From Lactifluus volemus (lineage: Eukaryota > Basidiomycota > Agaricomycetes > Russulales > Russulaceae), in the NCBI GenBank assembly GCA_022376515.1, contig WTXI01000018.1:496001-560000 (forward strand): a stretch of DNA of 64,000 nt, written 5' to 3'. Within the stretch, counting starts at the first letter, position 1. The number at the start of each line of letters is the position of its first letter. The translations under genes and the position numbers were made by a program. The notes under the pieces were generated by a model. That model was not told the DNA's origin. It ran no database searches and saw only the letters and a list, made by a program, of their open reading frames with translations. This document shows, in pieces, positions 12,622 to 26,081 of the stretch.

Positions 12622-13778
12622 AAAAGGGGGGGATACTCTCACTGTATGTTACAAAAAAAGGGTTGTTTTTCTGAGAGTTGAGACGAATTTTGAGAGAATA
12701 TGGACCTGTGGCCCCTCCCCCCCCTTCCACGTACCAAATACTGCCCTGCGTTATAAAACAAAACCATGTATTGCTTTGTAAGTTATACAAATACTACTTC
12801 TGGGCCAAGTTAGACACGGCCAACCACCAAGGCAAGCATATGGGTGAAATCAAGAGTGACGAGAGCACGTGCCAGAATGAAGGTGCTCGGCGGCTGCGTG
12901 GTTCATGATATCCTCTGGATCGCACTATCACCTGATCTCTCGCAACTGCTCCATACAGTAAATTATATCTAGACGCGTTTCAACGGGTGGTTGTGGTAAC
13001 GATGCGCGCCTGTCATCTTCCATTACATAAAGCGTGCCTAGTGTTGACCCCTAACCAAAAGTCTCGAGAGTAAAATGCATATGGACAACGTACGGTCTCT
13101 CCGACGTGCTGCGGCGTTTTCCCACTTTTTTTTTTCGATACCTCTGAGTTGGTGTTGACCTGAGGTTGGTTGTGGAAATTAGAGGAGAGCCCAGTACAGA
13201 AGAAACGCCTCGAGAATGGTCTTTCCAAGAAAAAACTCCAGCGCATGGATAGACGGGACTTTTGGATGCAGCCGGCCCGAGGAATATATAAAACCCGGGT
13301 ATAGTTTGACTTGTCAGATGTGGGCAACTGCAATGTCCATCGATAGCCCGGGGGGAGAGGCTGGTGCTCTTGACCAAAAAGCTGTGTCAGAAAGAGGGTC
13401 TGTCTGGCGTACAGGGCCAGAACCAAAACTATAGTAGGATACCACGCTCGTCAGAAGTGCGTCTAGTACAGGATGGAGCGGTTGACGAGCAGAGTAAACA
13501 GAGGATCACGTGATACTAGTACCGTCTGTCGTATGACGCTGATGATCAGCACACAACCATCTACTGTATTCTAAGTAGCACCTTCTGGTAGCTGGAAGGA
13601 AACCTTTTTCTTTCTCTCTGCTGTCACGAGAGAGTCATCCCAGCCTGGTACTTCCTAATCACCGACAATAAAAGCACTTGAATTCAAGATGGCGGCGTAT
13701 TCTATAGCATTCTCTATATCGTTGCAAGCAAAAATCGAGGGACCTTTCTTTTTGGAGATGCAAGGGGGTTCGCCAAAT
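12622..13778. other. Intergenic between enolase and MCR1 (convergent)
   Basis: Both neighbours end here, so it contains two 3' UTRs. A TATATAAAA lies at about 13283-13291 on the plus strand with only short frames after it, and a 137-codon minus frame (13013-13426) has no recognisable domain. No gene supported. Confidence 0.4.
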
Positions 13779-14948
13779 CTAAAATTTGAATACCTGGCCT
13801 TCGGTATATCCCAAGTCCTTGAGAATCCCACCAATTTCCCCTTGCCTCGGGCCATCCTTCTTCCCTGCAACCGCGTTGACCTGTCCCGGCGGGCCTATTT
13901 TCCCGTACCACAAGATTTCGAGTCAGCGAGCGCCGATTCACAACCGCGGAGGGAGCAGAGAGGAAGGAGCACACAAAAGGGACAACGCACCGCATATGAG
14001 CACCTTGATTTTATCCCCCAGATCCGCGGGCGGGACGTGAGCCTTGATGAGCTCGGGGCTAACGTATCCCGATGCGCCAGCCCAGCCAGCCGGAGGTTTG
14101 TCTAGCGTGTGCACGACGCGGAACGTGTTCGGGTGCGCGTGCTCGAGTGCGGTTAGCTCTTTGTGAAGGAGAATGTCCGCCTCGGTCACATTGGCAAAGA
14201 GCAACGTGAAGCGCGTCCGATTCGCAGGGTCCTTCAACGCGTGTTCGAGTAGTTGGTATAGTGGCGTGATGCCCGAGCCACCACCGATGAGCGCGACGTG
14301 CTCAAACTCGTTCGCTGCGTTTTTCGGGGTTTCCCGTCAAGAGAGTGGTGAGGGCGGACGGGGGGACGCGCGCGTACCTTTGTAGGGGAATTTGGTGATC
14401 GGACCCTTGATGGAGAGCGTGTCGCCAGGCTTGAGCCGCTCGTGAACGTACTTGCTGATCACCCCATTCTCGTACTTTTTGATCAGCAACACGAGCTCGC
14501 CTTGTTGGTCAGGGCTCGAAATGGGTGTATAAGCGCGCAGAGCCAAATTGCCCTTCTTGTCTACGGGAGCACCGGGAGCGCCTTCGGAGGCTCGCACGAC
14601 GACGAGGGAAGTGATGGGTGAGAGCGCGGCCTCGCCGTTGGGAAGTTCAAAGATGAACCGTGAGGTGTTGTGGTTGTACGGAAGGACAGCCTTGAGTTTG
14701 AGATCGAGGAAGCGCTCCGGGTCCAGCGCGGACTTTTCCTGCTTCGGCTTGGTAGGTGAAGAGACTGATGCTGGGGAAAAGGGCGTAGGTGAGCCACCGA
14801 GGTAGACGTACCCAGCGAGTCCTATCAGGCCAGCGCCGCCAAAGTAAAGCGGGAGGTTGGATGATTTAGTAGGTCCGCTGCCACCAGCGGAGAAATAGCG
14901 AGCTTGTAGCGGACTGAGAGTGCGACTGGCAAGACGAAGGAAGGACAT
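13779..14948 (-). CDS. MCR1: NADH-cytochrome b5 reductase, mitochondrial type
   Basis: Three exons (14948-14378, 14314-13991, 13894-13779) give 336 residues. The enzyme moves electrons from NADH through FAD to cytochrome b5, supporting sterol and ascorbyl-radical reduction. The N-terminus is basic and hydroxylated (SFLRLASRTLSPLQARYFSA), followed by one membrane segment near residues 31-52, as in Mcr1 sorted to outer membrane and intermembrane space. The FAD motif RAYTPISS, the phosphate/nucleotide loop GGGSGITPLYQLLEH and the C-terminus GYTEGQVFKF are present. CGPPGQV is restored only by splicing exon 3. It lies downstream of the HPt-like gene on the same strand, 155 nt away. Confidence 0.93.
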
Positions 14949-15102
14949 TAAGGATAGTTAACTAGTAAAGAGGTGCAGTGGTGTCATTTGTCAGCCTCAT
15001 CATCATCATGTCAAAAAACTTCTTTTCTTTCTTTTCGGAACTCAAAAAAAATGCCGGCTGAAAGTACAGTAAGTTGGGATAGTTGTATACGTTCCTCTAT
15101 CA

Positions 15103-15725
15103 TCACGACCTTGCCATCGGGTGCACCCAATCATCCGGAACCTTCCCCGTCTCGACGTATCTTGTCAGCCACGACTTGGCTATCGCAAAGTCGCTTTTCA
15201 ACTGTCCGAGCGCCGCAACTATTCCACCTATAGCCGCTGCACCATCCAGTTCCTCCCTCTCAGTCCATGCATCGATGATATTACGCAGGCGGGAACACGA
15301 TTGCTGTACCTCCTCGACACCAATAGCGACAGAGGTATCCTGCAGCGAGGTGGCCAATAATGACAAATTGGGAATGTCTTTGTTTCCTCTATACACGCCG
15401 TAAGAAAGGGACAGAAGAGAGAGAGAGAGGAGGCCGGTGAAGACAAGTGGACATCACGCACAAAGCTTTGTCCATGTCGGATAGCGTCGAATTGGCCACG
15501 GCTAGGTAGGTGTTGACCATCTGGGTGGAGAAATCGGTCGAGTCGTGGTCATTCAAGTCAATAACACTCTGAAAGGCGCGGCGGTCGATGATCCCCTCCG
15601 AGCTTCTCTGCCGGGCCTGAGAGTGCGCGTGAATACCTTGGCTCAAAGCTGCCCACCGGACGACGATAAAGTGCAAAGTGGTCAATGCACACCTGAGTAG
15701 TTTCTGGGGGTTCCTTGGATGGCAT
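15103..15725 (-). CDS. Ypd1-like HPt protein lacking the phospho-histidine motif
   Basis: Three exons (15725-15693, 15607-15462, 15388-15103) give 154 residues. The fold-level match is to fungal Ypd1/Mpr1 phosphorelay proteins: GIIDRRAFQSVIDL, FSTQMVNTYLAVANSTLSDM, then NLSLLATSLQDTSVAIGVEE and a C-terminal FAIAKSWLTRYVET. In Ypd1 the corresponding core is LGHFLKGSSAALG, with the accepting His. Here that His position is Thr73, and the Lys and Gly after it are Gln and Asp. The rest of the helical bundle is kept in frame. It therefore cannot accept phosphate as known HPt proteins do. It may be a pseudo-HPt with another role, a gene in early decay, or a sequence error across the motif. A normal Ypd1 is presumably elsewhere. 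Confidence 0.75.
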
Positions 15726-18580
15726 ACTAGTGGGATGAAAGGGAGAGAAAACGAGGGATGTTATTGTAGTTATAGTGAAGATGAAGGAGGGGGAGTCAGA
15801 TCTTAATCTCGTTTCTTTGTGTTATCACATTGACTCGTAAATATGAGAATAAAAGGACCACGCTGGCCCTACCATACCCCGAGTCAGTATAACCCGTTCC
15901 GTGGTTCATATGGCTTCTTTTGTACAGGTGTGATGTGATGTTTTCCAAGTTGGCGTAAATCTCCGTTTATAGGTAAACGTAATGTAGTCTCCCCCCTGAA
16001 AGGAGAGGTCCGGTCTGGACAAGACAAGACACGCAGCAATATTTGTCCGCAAAGAGTTCGGTGAAGAGAGAAAAGAAAGGTCTCCGGGGAGAGGTGCGGC
16101 GCTTCAATCGAATTGTCGGTGGTGTTCCCCGTCGGACTAAATTCTTGAGCTAAGCCAACACTCCGCGACCGTCGCGGCGCAACAATTGTTTTTTTTTTCC
16201 TTTTCTCTATCGCCTAGCAAAGTTCGTTCGGCATCATCAGATGATGTGGAGTTGGCAATAGGAACGTGACAAGTACAGGCCAACTGATGGCAGTGCATGC
16301 ACTGTCAACGGCGTACCCAAATCATGGAGTACCTGATGAATAATTTTAGGCTCACAGTAGTATCATTCGAAGTAAACTGCCAAAGCACTCATTGTCCGGT
16401 CGCCGTCACCGATGGCCTTTTTATCCCATTGTCATTGTCTTTCCATAAATGTATTCCATTTTCCGAACTCTCTCTCTGTTAATTATTACCCAACGTGCGG
16501 GGTTTTGAACACGCCCTTTTTTTTTCGAATTTCCGCGAACAGGGTCTAGCACGTTCCAATCAGACCTTTTTTTTTTTTTGACCGGAACGTCTCCGTGTGT
16601 GATTGTCCATGGACGCGAAAAAGACCATGTTTAGGCCGGACGAAGGACCGTATCAGCTACGACGGAGACCACCAGGGGCGCGGCGGGGAGGTCCAACATC
16701 TCAAAAGTAGCATCAGGCATCAGGCACCTCGGGATAGTCTCGCATAATTCCCTCCGGAGTTGTCTTCTTCCCAGATGCACAACTGCACAACTCCGGGTTT
16801 ATGTATTTACGACGCAGTCTTCCAGGCTGATCAAGCTGTCCACGTTGGTACGTAATCGCACCACCTTCACTACTATACTGTTGTGAATCAATCCATCGTA
16901 ATAAAACATGGTTTTGGGTTTATCTGTTTGTCTATAATGGGGAGATCGTATCAAAACACAGGTCCTGTCAGTCGTTGTGAAGATGAAAGGGTCTTGGGTG
17001 ACCATGATATGAGGCTGTTTCTCCGACGTCCGACTTGTACGCCTCTATATGCTCCAGCGCTGTCCATGCTCATGCTTAGACATATCTGAGCGCTCTTCTG
17101 CTACCGCTCACGGGGGACATAATTGGGTAGAGATTGAGTTCAATGAAGATTGAATGATCGTGAGAATGGATTCGGAACATGCCGAGTTGTGCGAATAGGG
17201 ACAAATTCAAGGTTATCTTCAAAAAGACCGATTTGCATGGCTTTGGTGACATGAGAAAGTTTCTTACTGTATATCCCACCGTGATGCGTCCAGGACGGTA
17301 ACTCCCTCAACCCCCTACACAGACATACCGACTGTCTACGTCAGTACTGTTATCTGGCTACTAAACTTGAAGACCAATGCCCCCAAGTTCACCCCATGCA
17401 CTTATTCATCCAAGTGCCTTTTATTGCTTGCAATTCATTTGTCTTGGCCCCGTGTGGATGGCTCTCGTGGTGCGCAGTCTATGTGCTCCGAATAGGTGCT
17501 CACCGGACGTAACTTTAGTCCTCAAATCAGGCACAAGCTGGGAAAGGATTCTCACGAAAATGGATAGGGACAGCCGTCTCGCCTGGGCTTCGCTTGGATC
17601 CTTCCCTGACTCACACGGGCTCTGCGAGCTGTGAGCTTCTTACCGCCCTTCGACTCTTTGATTCTAAACTCTGGGCGCGTTGTTTGATAACCAATATGAT
17701 TCCGATTGGGATCCCACTGCGCGAGAGAAGATCTCTCGATTAGCTGTGGTCGGTGGGACAAGCCCCATCAGGATCGAGAGAAGGCACTTTTCTCTGCGTA
17801 TCGACGTCGGAAAACCCATTACCGTACAGTGAGGGAAGATCGGCGCACGCAGTTTCTGTTTGCCGTTCTTCCTTTTCTTTTTCTTTTCTTTTTTTTTCAG
17901 GTGTCGAGAAGCTGCCGCCGACCCCATGCCCTACTGGCATGATGCCAGAGTAACGTAACAAATGAGAAGAGTTGGGCCGGATTTCCTAAATCATCAAGCA
18001 ACTTACTGCTGAACCTGCGATTACTTTCCTTAGGACGCATGGCGATGAGACGCTATCTGTCCCTTTTGGAGTTCAAGCCAGAAAGAGTAATATAGATACC
18101 GTGGGTATGGATTCAAAATTTGCCCTTGGGTTTCCCCTTTGCGCCCTTTACTTTATGACTTCCCAATTGGCTCAGGACGGCTCCACGGCATGTTTGTCAT
18201 AACCTATGTGTTGATAAGGTACGCAGCGCGTAGACGACAGTATCGCATTCCCCTGTTCGATTCGCGAGAGAGCGACGGAACGGATCGGGGATATAGTTAG
18301 GTGATCGGAACGGAAACCAGGCTTTCCAACCATGATACATACATACACTATTACACAGGTGATCTGCAAATAATACAGAAGACATAGCACGACGTCAGAC
18401 TTTGTGTCATTTCAAGACACGGACGTGAGTCCAAAGCTGACAACGCAACCCAAGCTTGGTCACGCTACAAGCATGGCCCAATGTTCTACAGTAATATTCT
18501 TCAGCGCGCTGTAGCCAGCATCTTCTCATGGCACGTTCTACAAACCCAAAGTTGCCGGCGCATAACGGGATTGTCATTGT

Positions 18581-18671
18581 CATTCTTGGGATCTATGCGG
18601 TCAATCTCCGCGGCAACGGGGGCTGGGTAGTGCGTCCCAAGAATGGCACAGAGCTTGCCACCCTACCCAGC
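18581..18671. repeat. Two interlocked perfect inverted repeats upstream of a TATA box
   Basis: CATTCTTGGGA (18581-18591) is perfectly inverted at 18635-18645. GCTGGGTAG (18622-18630) is perfectly inverted at 18663-18671. The right arm of the first lies between the arms of the second and vice versa, so only one hairpin can form at a time. TATAAAG follows at 18691. No clear coding region follows. Confidence 0.55.
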
Positions 18672-18690
18672 GGGGCAGAGCCTCCCCGAT

Positions 18691-18697
18691 TATAAAG
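18691..18697 (+). promoter_or_regulatory. Orphan TATA box
   Basis: TATAAAG on the plus strand, 20 nt after the inverted repeats. The first downstream ATGs (18752 and 18759) open only short frames, so any transcript is unidentified. Confidence 0.3.
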
Positions 18698-19839
18698 CGG
18701 ACAGAGGAGGTCGAATACAGTATCACTTTGCATTTGCTCGTGTGACCAATCCATGAACCATGATCAGGAAGTTTCTACTGGTTGACGGGGCGCCCGGCGG
18801 CTTCTTCTGCGCCTGCCGAATCAGGTACACAGTTTGTCAGCGGAAGACGAAGGGGCTGGATGGCTGGTAGGGTTGGGTGCAAAGGAACACACGTGTGGGA
18901 AGGTGGCATTCCTCGTGGCACTACTCGTGGTGGCTGACGGCGTAGAGAGAGGGCTGCATGTTCCGGCACGAGAGAGTGTATATGAATATCGGCAAATGCA
19001 ACAAAAGTGGGCAACACGGACAAGGTTGTTGTGCCTAGCATAGGTTATCGCTCACAATAAAAGCTCACATGGGGCGGCTAGATTTCCTCCGCAGCTCGCA
19101 CAACAACTAAATAGAGAGACGTAAATTTCCGTACCGACAAGACGCAGGACTGCTTGAGTGAATCTCGTCAGGTCCGTCTCGGCACTGGCATAGCATCGGG
19201 TGATCTCTTGAATTGTATCGCAAAACTAGTCGAAACTGACATGTTCTGTGGAATGAATTATGGAGTTACTGCGCGACACGTGGGCTTCGTATTCAAAGTT
19301 GACTTTTGGTAATACTTGAGCCTGTCGCAGTAGTACGTGACGTATCGTACAAACTGCATTAACCGCACTCACCTTGCTTGGACGCCATCTTGATTAGATT
19401 GTGGACGCCAGCGACTCGGAACGCCTATCAAAATGGGATCAACAAAGGAGCAATACATTGGCATGAAAGCTACGCGATGTTGCTGGGCGCGATCTCAAAG
19501 ACATGTTGCGTCTGACGGGCTCACGATCGGAGAAAGGACGACAGACGCTCGTACTAATCGAAGATTGACTGTTTTCGTGATCGTCGACGCGCTTGTGACG
19601 ACATGAGCTCCACAGAGTGGCAATGAGTATCCGAAAGGAGCGCCGTTGGACGTATTCTGGGTTGTAGAGTGATTACGTTCTTGTACAAGCCAACGAGGTG
19701 GTGTATGATGACGTCTAGTAGAGATAAATATGTATTTCTTTTTTAGAGCAAGGGTGTGGCTCCACAATATAGAAAGGATTAGCTCAGAAGGTGCTCCACT
19801 TGAAATACACCCCTATTCACACCATCACCAACCTATCTC

Positions 19840-21684
<1,845 letters not shown>

Positions 21685-22230
21685 CTGCACGTAGACAGAA
21701 AGAACGACATCGGCAGACAAAGGATATCCTGTGCGCATGGATTGCACAAGTGATGTATGATATATGGTGTCAATACATAGCAGGGAATATCATAGGTTGT
21801 ATGCTTTTTCACACCCCTTTCACCCTCCCCCCCTTTTTTTTTTGTTCTCGATATTCTATGGACAGTTGCCGTCTTTCTGGGGTAGAGTTGGTAGAGTGTA
21901 AGCGGGATGATACGCGGTATGATTACGATACACGGCTAATTACTGTATAATCTGCTCCACGTGACAATTGGAAACAAGGTAAGACTTGAGTTGGGCTGTC
22001 GTTCAACTTGGTCAAAGGGCTCGAAAGAGTTTCGTATGTAGCGCTTTTGAATACAATACACGCATCGGTCTTAACCATTTTCAGCGAGCGGGTCACTGGG
22101 TAACCTGGGTTCAACCAGAAACGTGAGACTAGGCACCACCGTTAGCGTCAGCAAATTACAATGGGAAGCTCGTTGCGGGTATGGATGTGTGTATGTCAGC
22201 TTGGGATGAATCACGAAAAGCACTTTTTTT

Positions 22231-22250
22231 ATTTTATTTTATTTTATTTT
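22231..22250. repeat. Pentanucleotide microsatellite (ATTTT)4
   Basis: Four perfect ATTTT units preceded by a T run; intergenic. Confidence 0.85.
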
Positions 22251-23369
22251 AAATCCGCATTTGTATACGCAACATGTAGCGATGACAAAGACGCGGTCCC
22301 CGAGGGCGGGACCCGGCCCGGGGCCTCCCGATGATTTTCTGGCCTTCCCCGGTACTGTACTGTATACGATGCATCTCCGCCATTTCCACGCTTTTATGTT
22401 GCCGTTGCTCTCCTTCCAAATGATACCCGAGAGAAGGTGACAGAGACAGACAATCACTTCCGGGGTCACATCGACTAGCCCAAGTTTGGCCACGCTAATA
22501 CTTCTGCGATGAGCATCAATCAGCTCCGGCCCTGGATATATGCTAAATAAAAAAATAATTTGAGCTTTCTAGCCAGCGGCCCATCTTGAAGATTTCTCTC
22601 TTCTCTCTTCTTCAGTGTTTCTGATAATTGTTATGTGCAGATCCTTAACTATGATCATTGCATCTCGGACCCCAGGCACCACAGTCATAAGGAGATCAGG
22701 GCCAGTTGACCTGTCGATTCGACAGAGTTGTGATACAGAGTTATCGCGATGGCAACAGCCGTATCGTGTAAGGCCAGTTGCGCGGCTCGCCTTGAAACTA
22801 CGCACGTTCCTATCTTTACGCCTCGGGCTCGGTGTAGAGAATGTTCACACCGTCCTCGTGTCTGAATAGTTCGAGCTTTACCTGAAGGTAATTAGAGGTA
22901 AAAGAATAAAACTAGTCACTCTATCATGATCTACCCATGATTCACGCCAGTAGCTTCCATGCCGGTGGGATTGAATATAGTTATCACCTCAATTACCCCT
23001 CAAGAGTCCGAAATTCCGAGTCGAGATTTGATTCGCTAGTCGAAAGTCGGACCTCGGAAGCATTTCATCGACTCTTTCTCGGGATTCGGATCTGTGGCAG
23101 CACTCATATTATTTTTCCGCCCAAAGAGTTCACTGGCACTTTTCCCGTTTCCCACTCAATCTGCAGGCACGAGTTAGCGAAGGGAACTGCCTTCGCTAAA
23201 CGTGCAAAAAATAAAATTGCAACAATGCTGACCTGCCATGGCTCGGACAAGTCGTGGCCAAGGTCGGGGCAGCTGTTCGGAGAAACACAACACAAACGCT
23301 TGCCTCCCCAAAAAAAACCATGAGCGCGGGCGCGCACGCAATCCTCTCATGGGTTTTTGGGGGTCGTCA

Positions 23370-23378
23370 TATAAAAAG
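23370..23378 (+). promoter_or_regulatory. TATA box of aspartic protease 1
   Basis: TATAAAAAG about 103 nt upstream of the ATG at 23473. Confidence 0.6.
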
Positions 23379-23472
23379 TCCCAAGAACCGTTCACATGTC
23401 TCTCTCGGGTTTCAACAATCCTCGTCCGCTCTCTTATCAGTCTAGCAAGACTTTTCACGCTCGTTTTCTGAA

Positions 23473-25113
23473 ATGTACCTCTTCGTCTTTGCCCTAGCTG
23501 CACTTCCCTTTCTCGCCGCGGCTATCAAGCTCCCAAAGTCCCATCGTCGCCTCCATGGTCGTAGTAAGGGTGGAATTTCAATCCCCATCGCCAAGCGTGG
23601 GCCTAGTATCACCGCTGACAGTACCGTGAATATTGTCGCATTGATGGAAGAGACCAATCACATTATCGAGTACGCACTCCGTCGTACTATTACTGTTTTC
23701 TCCAGTGATTTAGTGTCATCTCGCATTGGACAGAAAGTTGCACGATGGCTTTCTCGCGTTCAAGAATAATAAACACTATGACCACCCCCTTTCTCGGAGC
23801 ATCACCCGGCCGTCGCCAAGAAAACGAGACACCAGTAGCGTGCCGTTGAACCATGAATTTTCGCAATGGTACGGTCTTGTCGACATCGGCTTACCATTCC
23901 AGGAATTCAATGGTATGGTCTTTCTGGTTGGTGTTCAAAAAACCGCTGCCTGACTCCTCGCCGCTCTGATGCAGTCCTCTTCGATACTGGTAGCGCCGAT
24001 CTCGTCGTAGCCTCGATGCTGTGTGAATCGAGCTGCACGGGACATACACGTTACATCCCAGAAGCCAGTGTGACTTCCCGTAATTTGAACAAGCTGGTCG
24101 ACCTTACTTACATGAGTGGCGGCGAGATTTCGGGAGAGCAATATACCGACGTCGTTACGGTTGCTCGTCTGGCTGTATGCAGATCCCTTTTTTTTTTTTT
24201 TTGATTTCGGGATCAAGTGTTGATGCGCTGCCCGACAGGCTCTTGGTCAGACATTCGTGGCTGCGACCCAGTTTAATGACGTGTTTAGTATTGCAAACTT
24301 TGCGGGTGACGGCTTGTTTGGGCTGGGCTTCCAATCTATATCTAAACTCAACGCGCCTACGGTACTCCAAACCCTGGTCTCGGAGGATGCACTGGACAAC
24401 TCCACGTTTGCTTTCAAGCTTGATTCCTCCTCCAACTCCGAACTTTTCCTTGGCGGCGTCAATCATGCTCTGTATACCGGTGACTTTACCTGGGTCTCGC
24501 TGACTGTTGAGGTTTGCCACACTTCACTACTCTGTCAAATGTGGATGCAAATACGACCATTTTCGCTAGGGTTTCTGGCAAGCGACCATTGACAACGTTG
24601 TTGTGAATGGAGTCCAGGTGGCAGGAAGCAATCCGGTAATCTTTGATTCAGGTTCCAAAGGGATGATTGGTGATTTGAACAGCATCGCGAATCTCTATGC
24701 CGGCTTCTCTGGAGCCCAGCTGTCACAATCTCTTAGTACTAGTACCTTTCAAACTTACACCAGTGCGTTAGTACTTGATGCAGCCACTTAGCGACGCATG
24801 AATTGACCTATCTTCTTATGTCAGTTCCATGTAACTCCAACACTCCCGTTTCCGTCACTGTTGGTGGGAAGACTATCGTTATTTCTGCTGTCAATTTTAA
24901 TCTCGGTTATGTCGATGCTGCTAAAACCATCTGTGTCGGCGGTGCGTATGGGGGGTCCAATATCAATGGTGAGTTGGCCCGTTAGTTTTCCTGTAGGCAG
25001 CGCTGATAGGTTGTGATACAGGGGTTTGGATTCTTGGTGAAGTTTTCCTCCGGAGCACCTACACTGCCTTCGACTTTGGCAATGGCCGTATTGGATTTGC
25101 CGACCTCGCGTGA
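23473..25113 (+). CDS. Secreted pepsin-like aspartic protease (family A1)
   Basis: Seven exons (23473-23669, 23734-23912, 23975-24174, 24239-24511, 24570-24762, 24825-24968, 25022-25113) give 425 residues. A signal peptide ([17 protein letters not shown]) is followed by a propeptide ending near a dibasic-like RPSPRKRD. The first catalytic motif is [13 protein letters not shown] (Asp129), the flap is [10 protein letters not shown], and the second catalytic motif is [13 protein letters not shown] (Asp309). The C-terminal [26 protein letters not shown] is standard for A1. Both catalytic aspartates are present, so it should be an active extracellular protease. Exon boundaries match the inverted paralogue at 32932-34540 one for one. 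A damaged tandem copy follows 180 nt downstream. Confidence 0.93.
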
Positions 25114-25269
25114 CGCAAATAGTCTCATCCATTACTAGCGAATCTACCCTTTGGTCATGGGTGACATTTTCATTTTCGTTCTATCGTAAGATACCAAAAT
25201 ACCGCTACCAATAAATGCCCGCGCTTTTGAGATACCCCTAATATTGAAGCGCACCCACCTTATTGATGA

Positions 25270-25308
25270 GATATCGATCATCCATGTGGCACATGGATGA
25301 TCGATATC
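25270..25308. repeat. Perfect 39-nt palindrome with 1-nt centre
   Basis: Arms of 19 nt (GATATCGATCATCCATGTG and its exact reverse complement) around a single G at 25289. It sits exactly at the left edge of the aspartic-protease relic. Confidence 0.95.
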
Positions 25309-25745
25309 AGATTGCCGCGGCATTTGAGATTGCCACGAGAAATGGCAACTTGAAGCAACACACCGGCTTTGATACAGGTACCACCCAAATCCTCGGTGAT
25401 AATGTTGGAATTTCGAACATCTTCGCCTCGATGGTGTTTACTAGCCGGCCTGCAATCACAATATGTGACCGCCTCTACACCAGTGCGTTACTCAATGCAA
25501 CCACTCAATAATACCTGATTAATCGTTGGATCCCAGTTCCATTGTGATCTCAACGCCCCCACGTCCATCACTGTTGACGGGAGGAGGTTCACTAGTTCTC
25601 CTCCCGTATCGCTGGTGTGGCAACGCTGACGGGTAGTGATGCAGAGTTTCTAGGTAGCAAGACTGGGTTCTTTGTGAATCGTAGTTAGCCATGGGTTTGG
25701 TGTGCCAGTACCTTTCATGCAGGTCCTCCGCGCCACTTTGAACAT
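25309..25745 (+). pseudogene. Aspartic protease 3'-half relic
   Basis: Reads HTGFDTGTTQILGDNVGI, the second catalytic motif of a pepsin-like protease, then ICDRLYT and a GTGCGTTAC donor at the same place as in the neighbouring gene. After the acceptor GATCCCAG the expected PC(D)LNAPTSITVDG is reached only after a one-base insertion, and it then runs into a hairpin-forming segment and stops. Remnants of the last exon (LRATL) are near 25725. The first lobe is missing. It is a decayed tandem copy of a paralogue; its DTGT differs from the DSGS of the intact gene, so it is not a very recent duplicate. Confidence 0.8.
25577..25607. repeat. Perfect 10-bp inverted repeat, 11-nt loop
   Basis: ACGGGAGGAG at 25577-25586 and its reverse complement at 25598-25607, inside the protease relic just after the TVDG codons. 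The right arm interrupts sequence that in paralogues is coding. Confidence 0.9.
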
Positions 25746-26081
25746 CTAGTAGTAAACTAGTAAACGTAATTTCACAAGCAAGTCAGAATTGATGTCGAGC
25801 CGACGGCCGACACTGGCAGTGCCACGCGGCCGCACTTTACTGTTCGCCGTTTGCGAACGTTTGCGAATTTGAATACAAAGTTTGCGGATCCCAACAGGCC
25901 CTTAGGCTGTGTTCTTCAGCAATATTAATGACAACTTATTAACTGCGTTAGGAAACTGGTAACGCTAATGCCTTGACTTGTTAAGAAGGGTACGAGTGCA
26001 CCCACGTCGGGTCCTCGGATGTTGCTAAAAAACCGAGAGCCTGAACTCCGATTTTACGCGACTTGCTCATTTAATCCCCAA
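25746..26081. other. Intergenic between protease relic and DNMT1 3' end
   Basis: Non-coding; contains the 3' flank of the methyltransferase gene. Two GTTTGCGAAC/GTTTGCGAAT-like units near 25850 are too short to call a repeat. Confidence 0.4.

Larger units (their letters stand above)
15726..19839. other. Long intergenic region before HOG1
   Basis: About 4.1 kb with no gene I can support. It contains T-rich tracts (about 16190, 16510, 16570), an inverted-repeat pair and an orphan TATA box near 18580-18697 (listed separately), and an 89-codon minus frame at 18775-19041 with no recognised family. Confidence 0.4.
21685..23472. other. Intergenic between HOG1 and aspartic protease 1
   Basis: No gene seen. 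It holds an (ATTTT)4 run at 22231-22250 and, at its right end, the TATA box of the protease. Confidence 0.45.

Noticed and set aside
13013..13426. 137-codon minus frame between enolase and MCR1
   Set aside because: No domain, unusual composition and no splice or promoter support; likely a chance frame in 3' flanks.
18775..19041. 89-codon minus frame beginning with a hydrophobic stretch
   Set aside because: The hydrophobic part is not a convincing signal peptide, no TATA box lies upstream on that strand, and no family is recognised.
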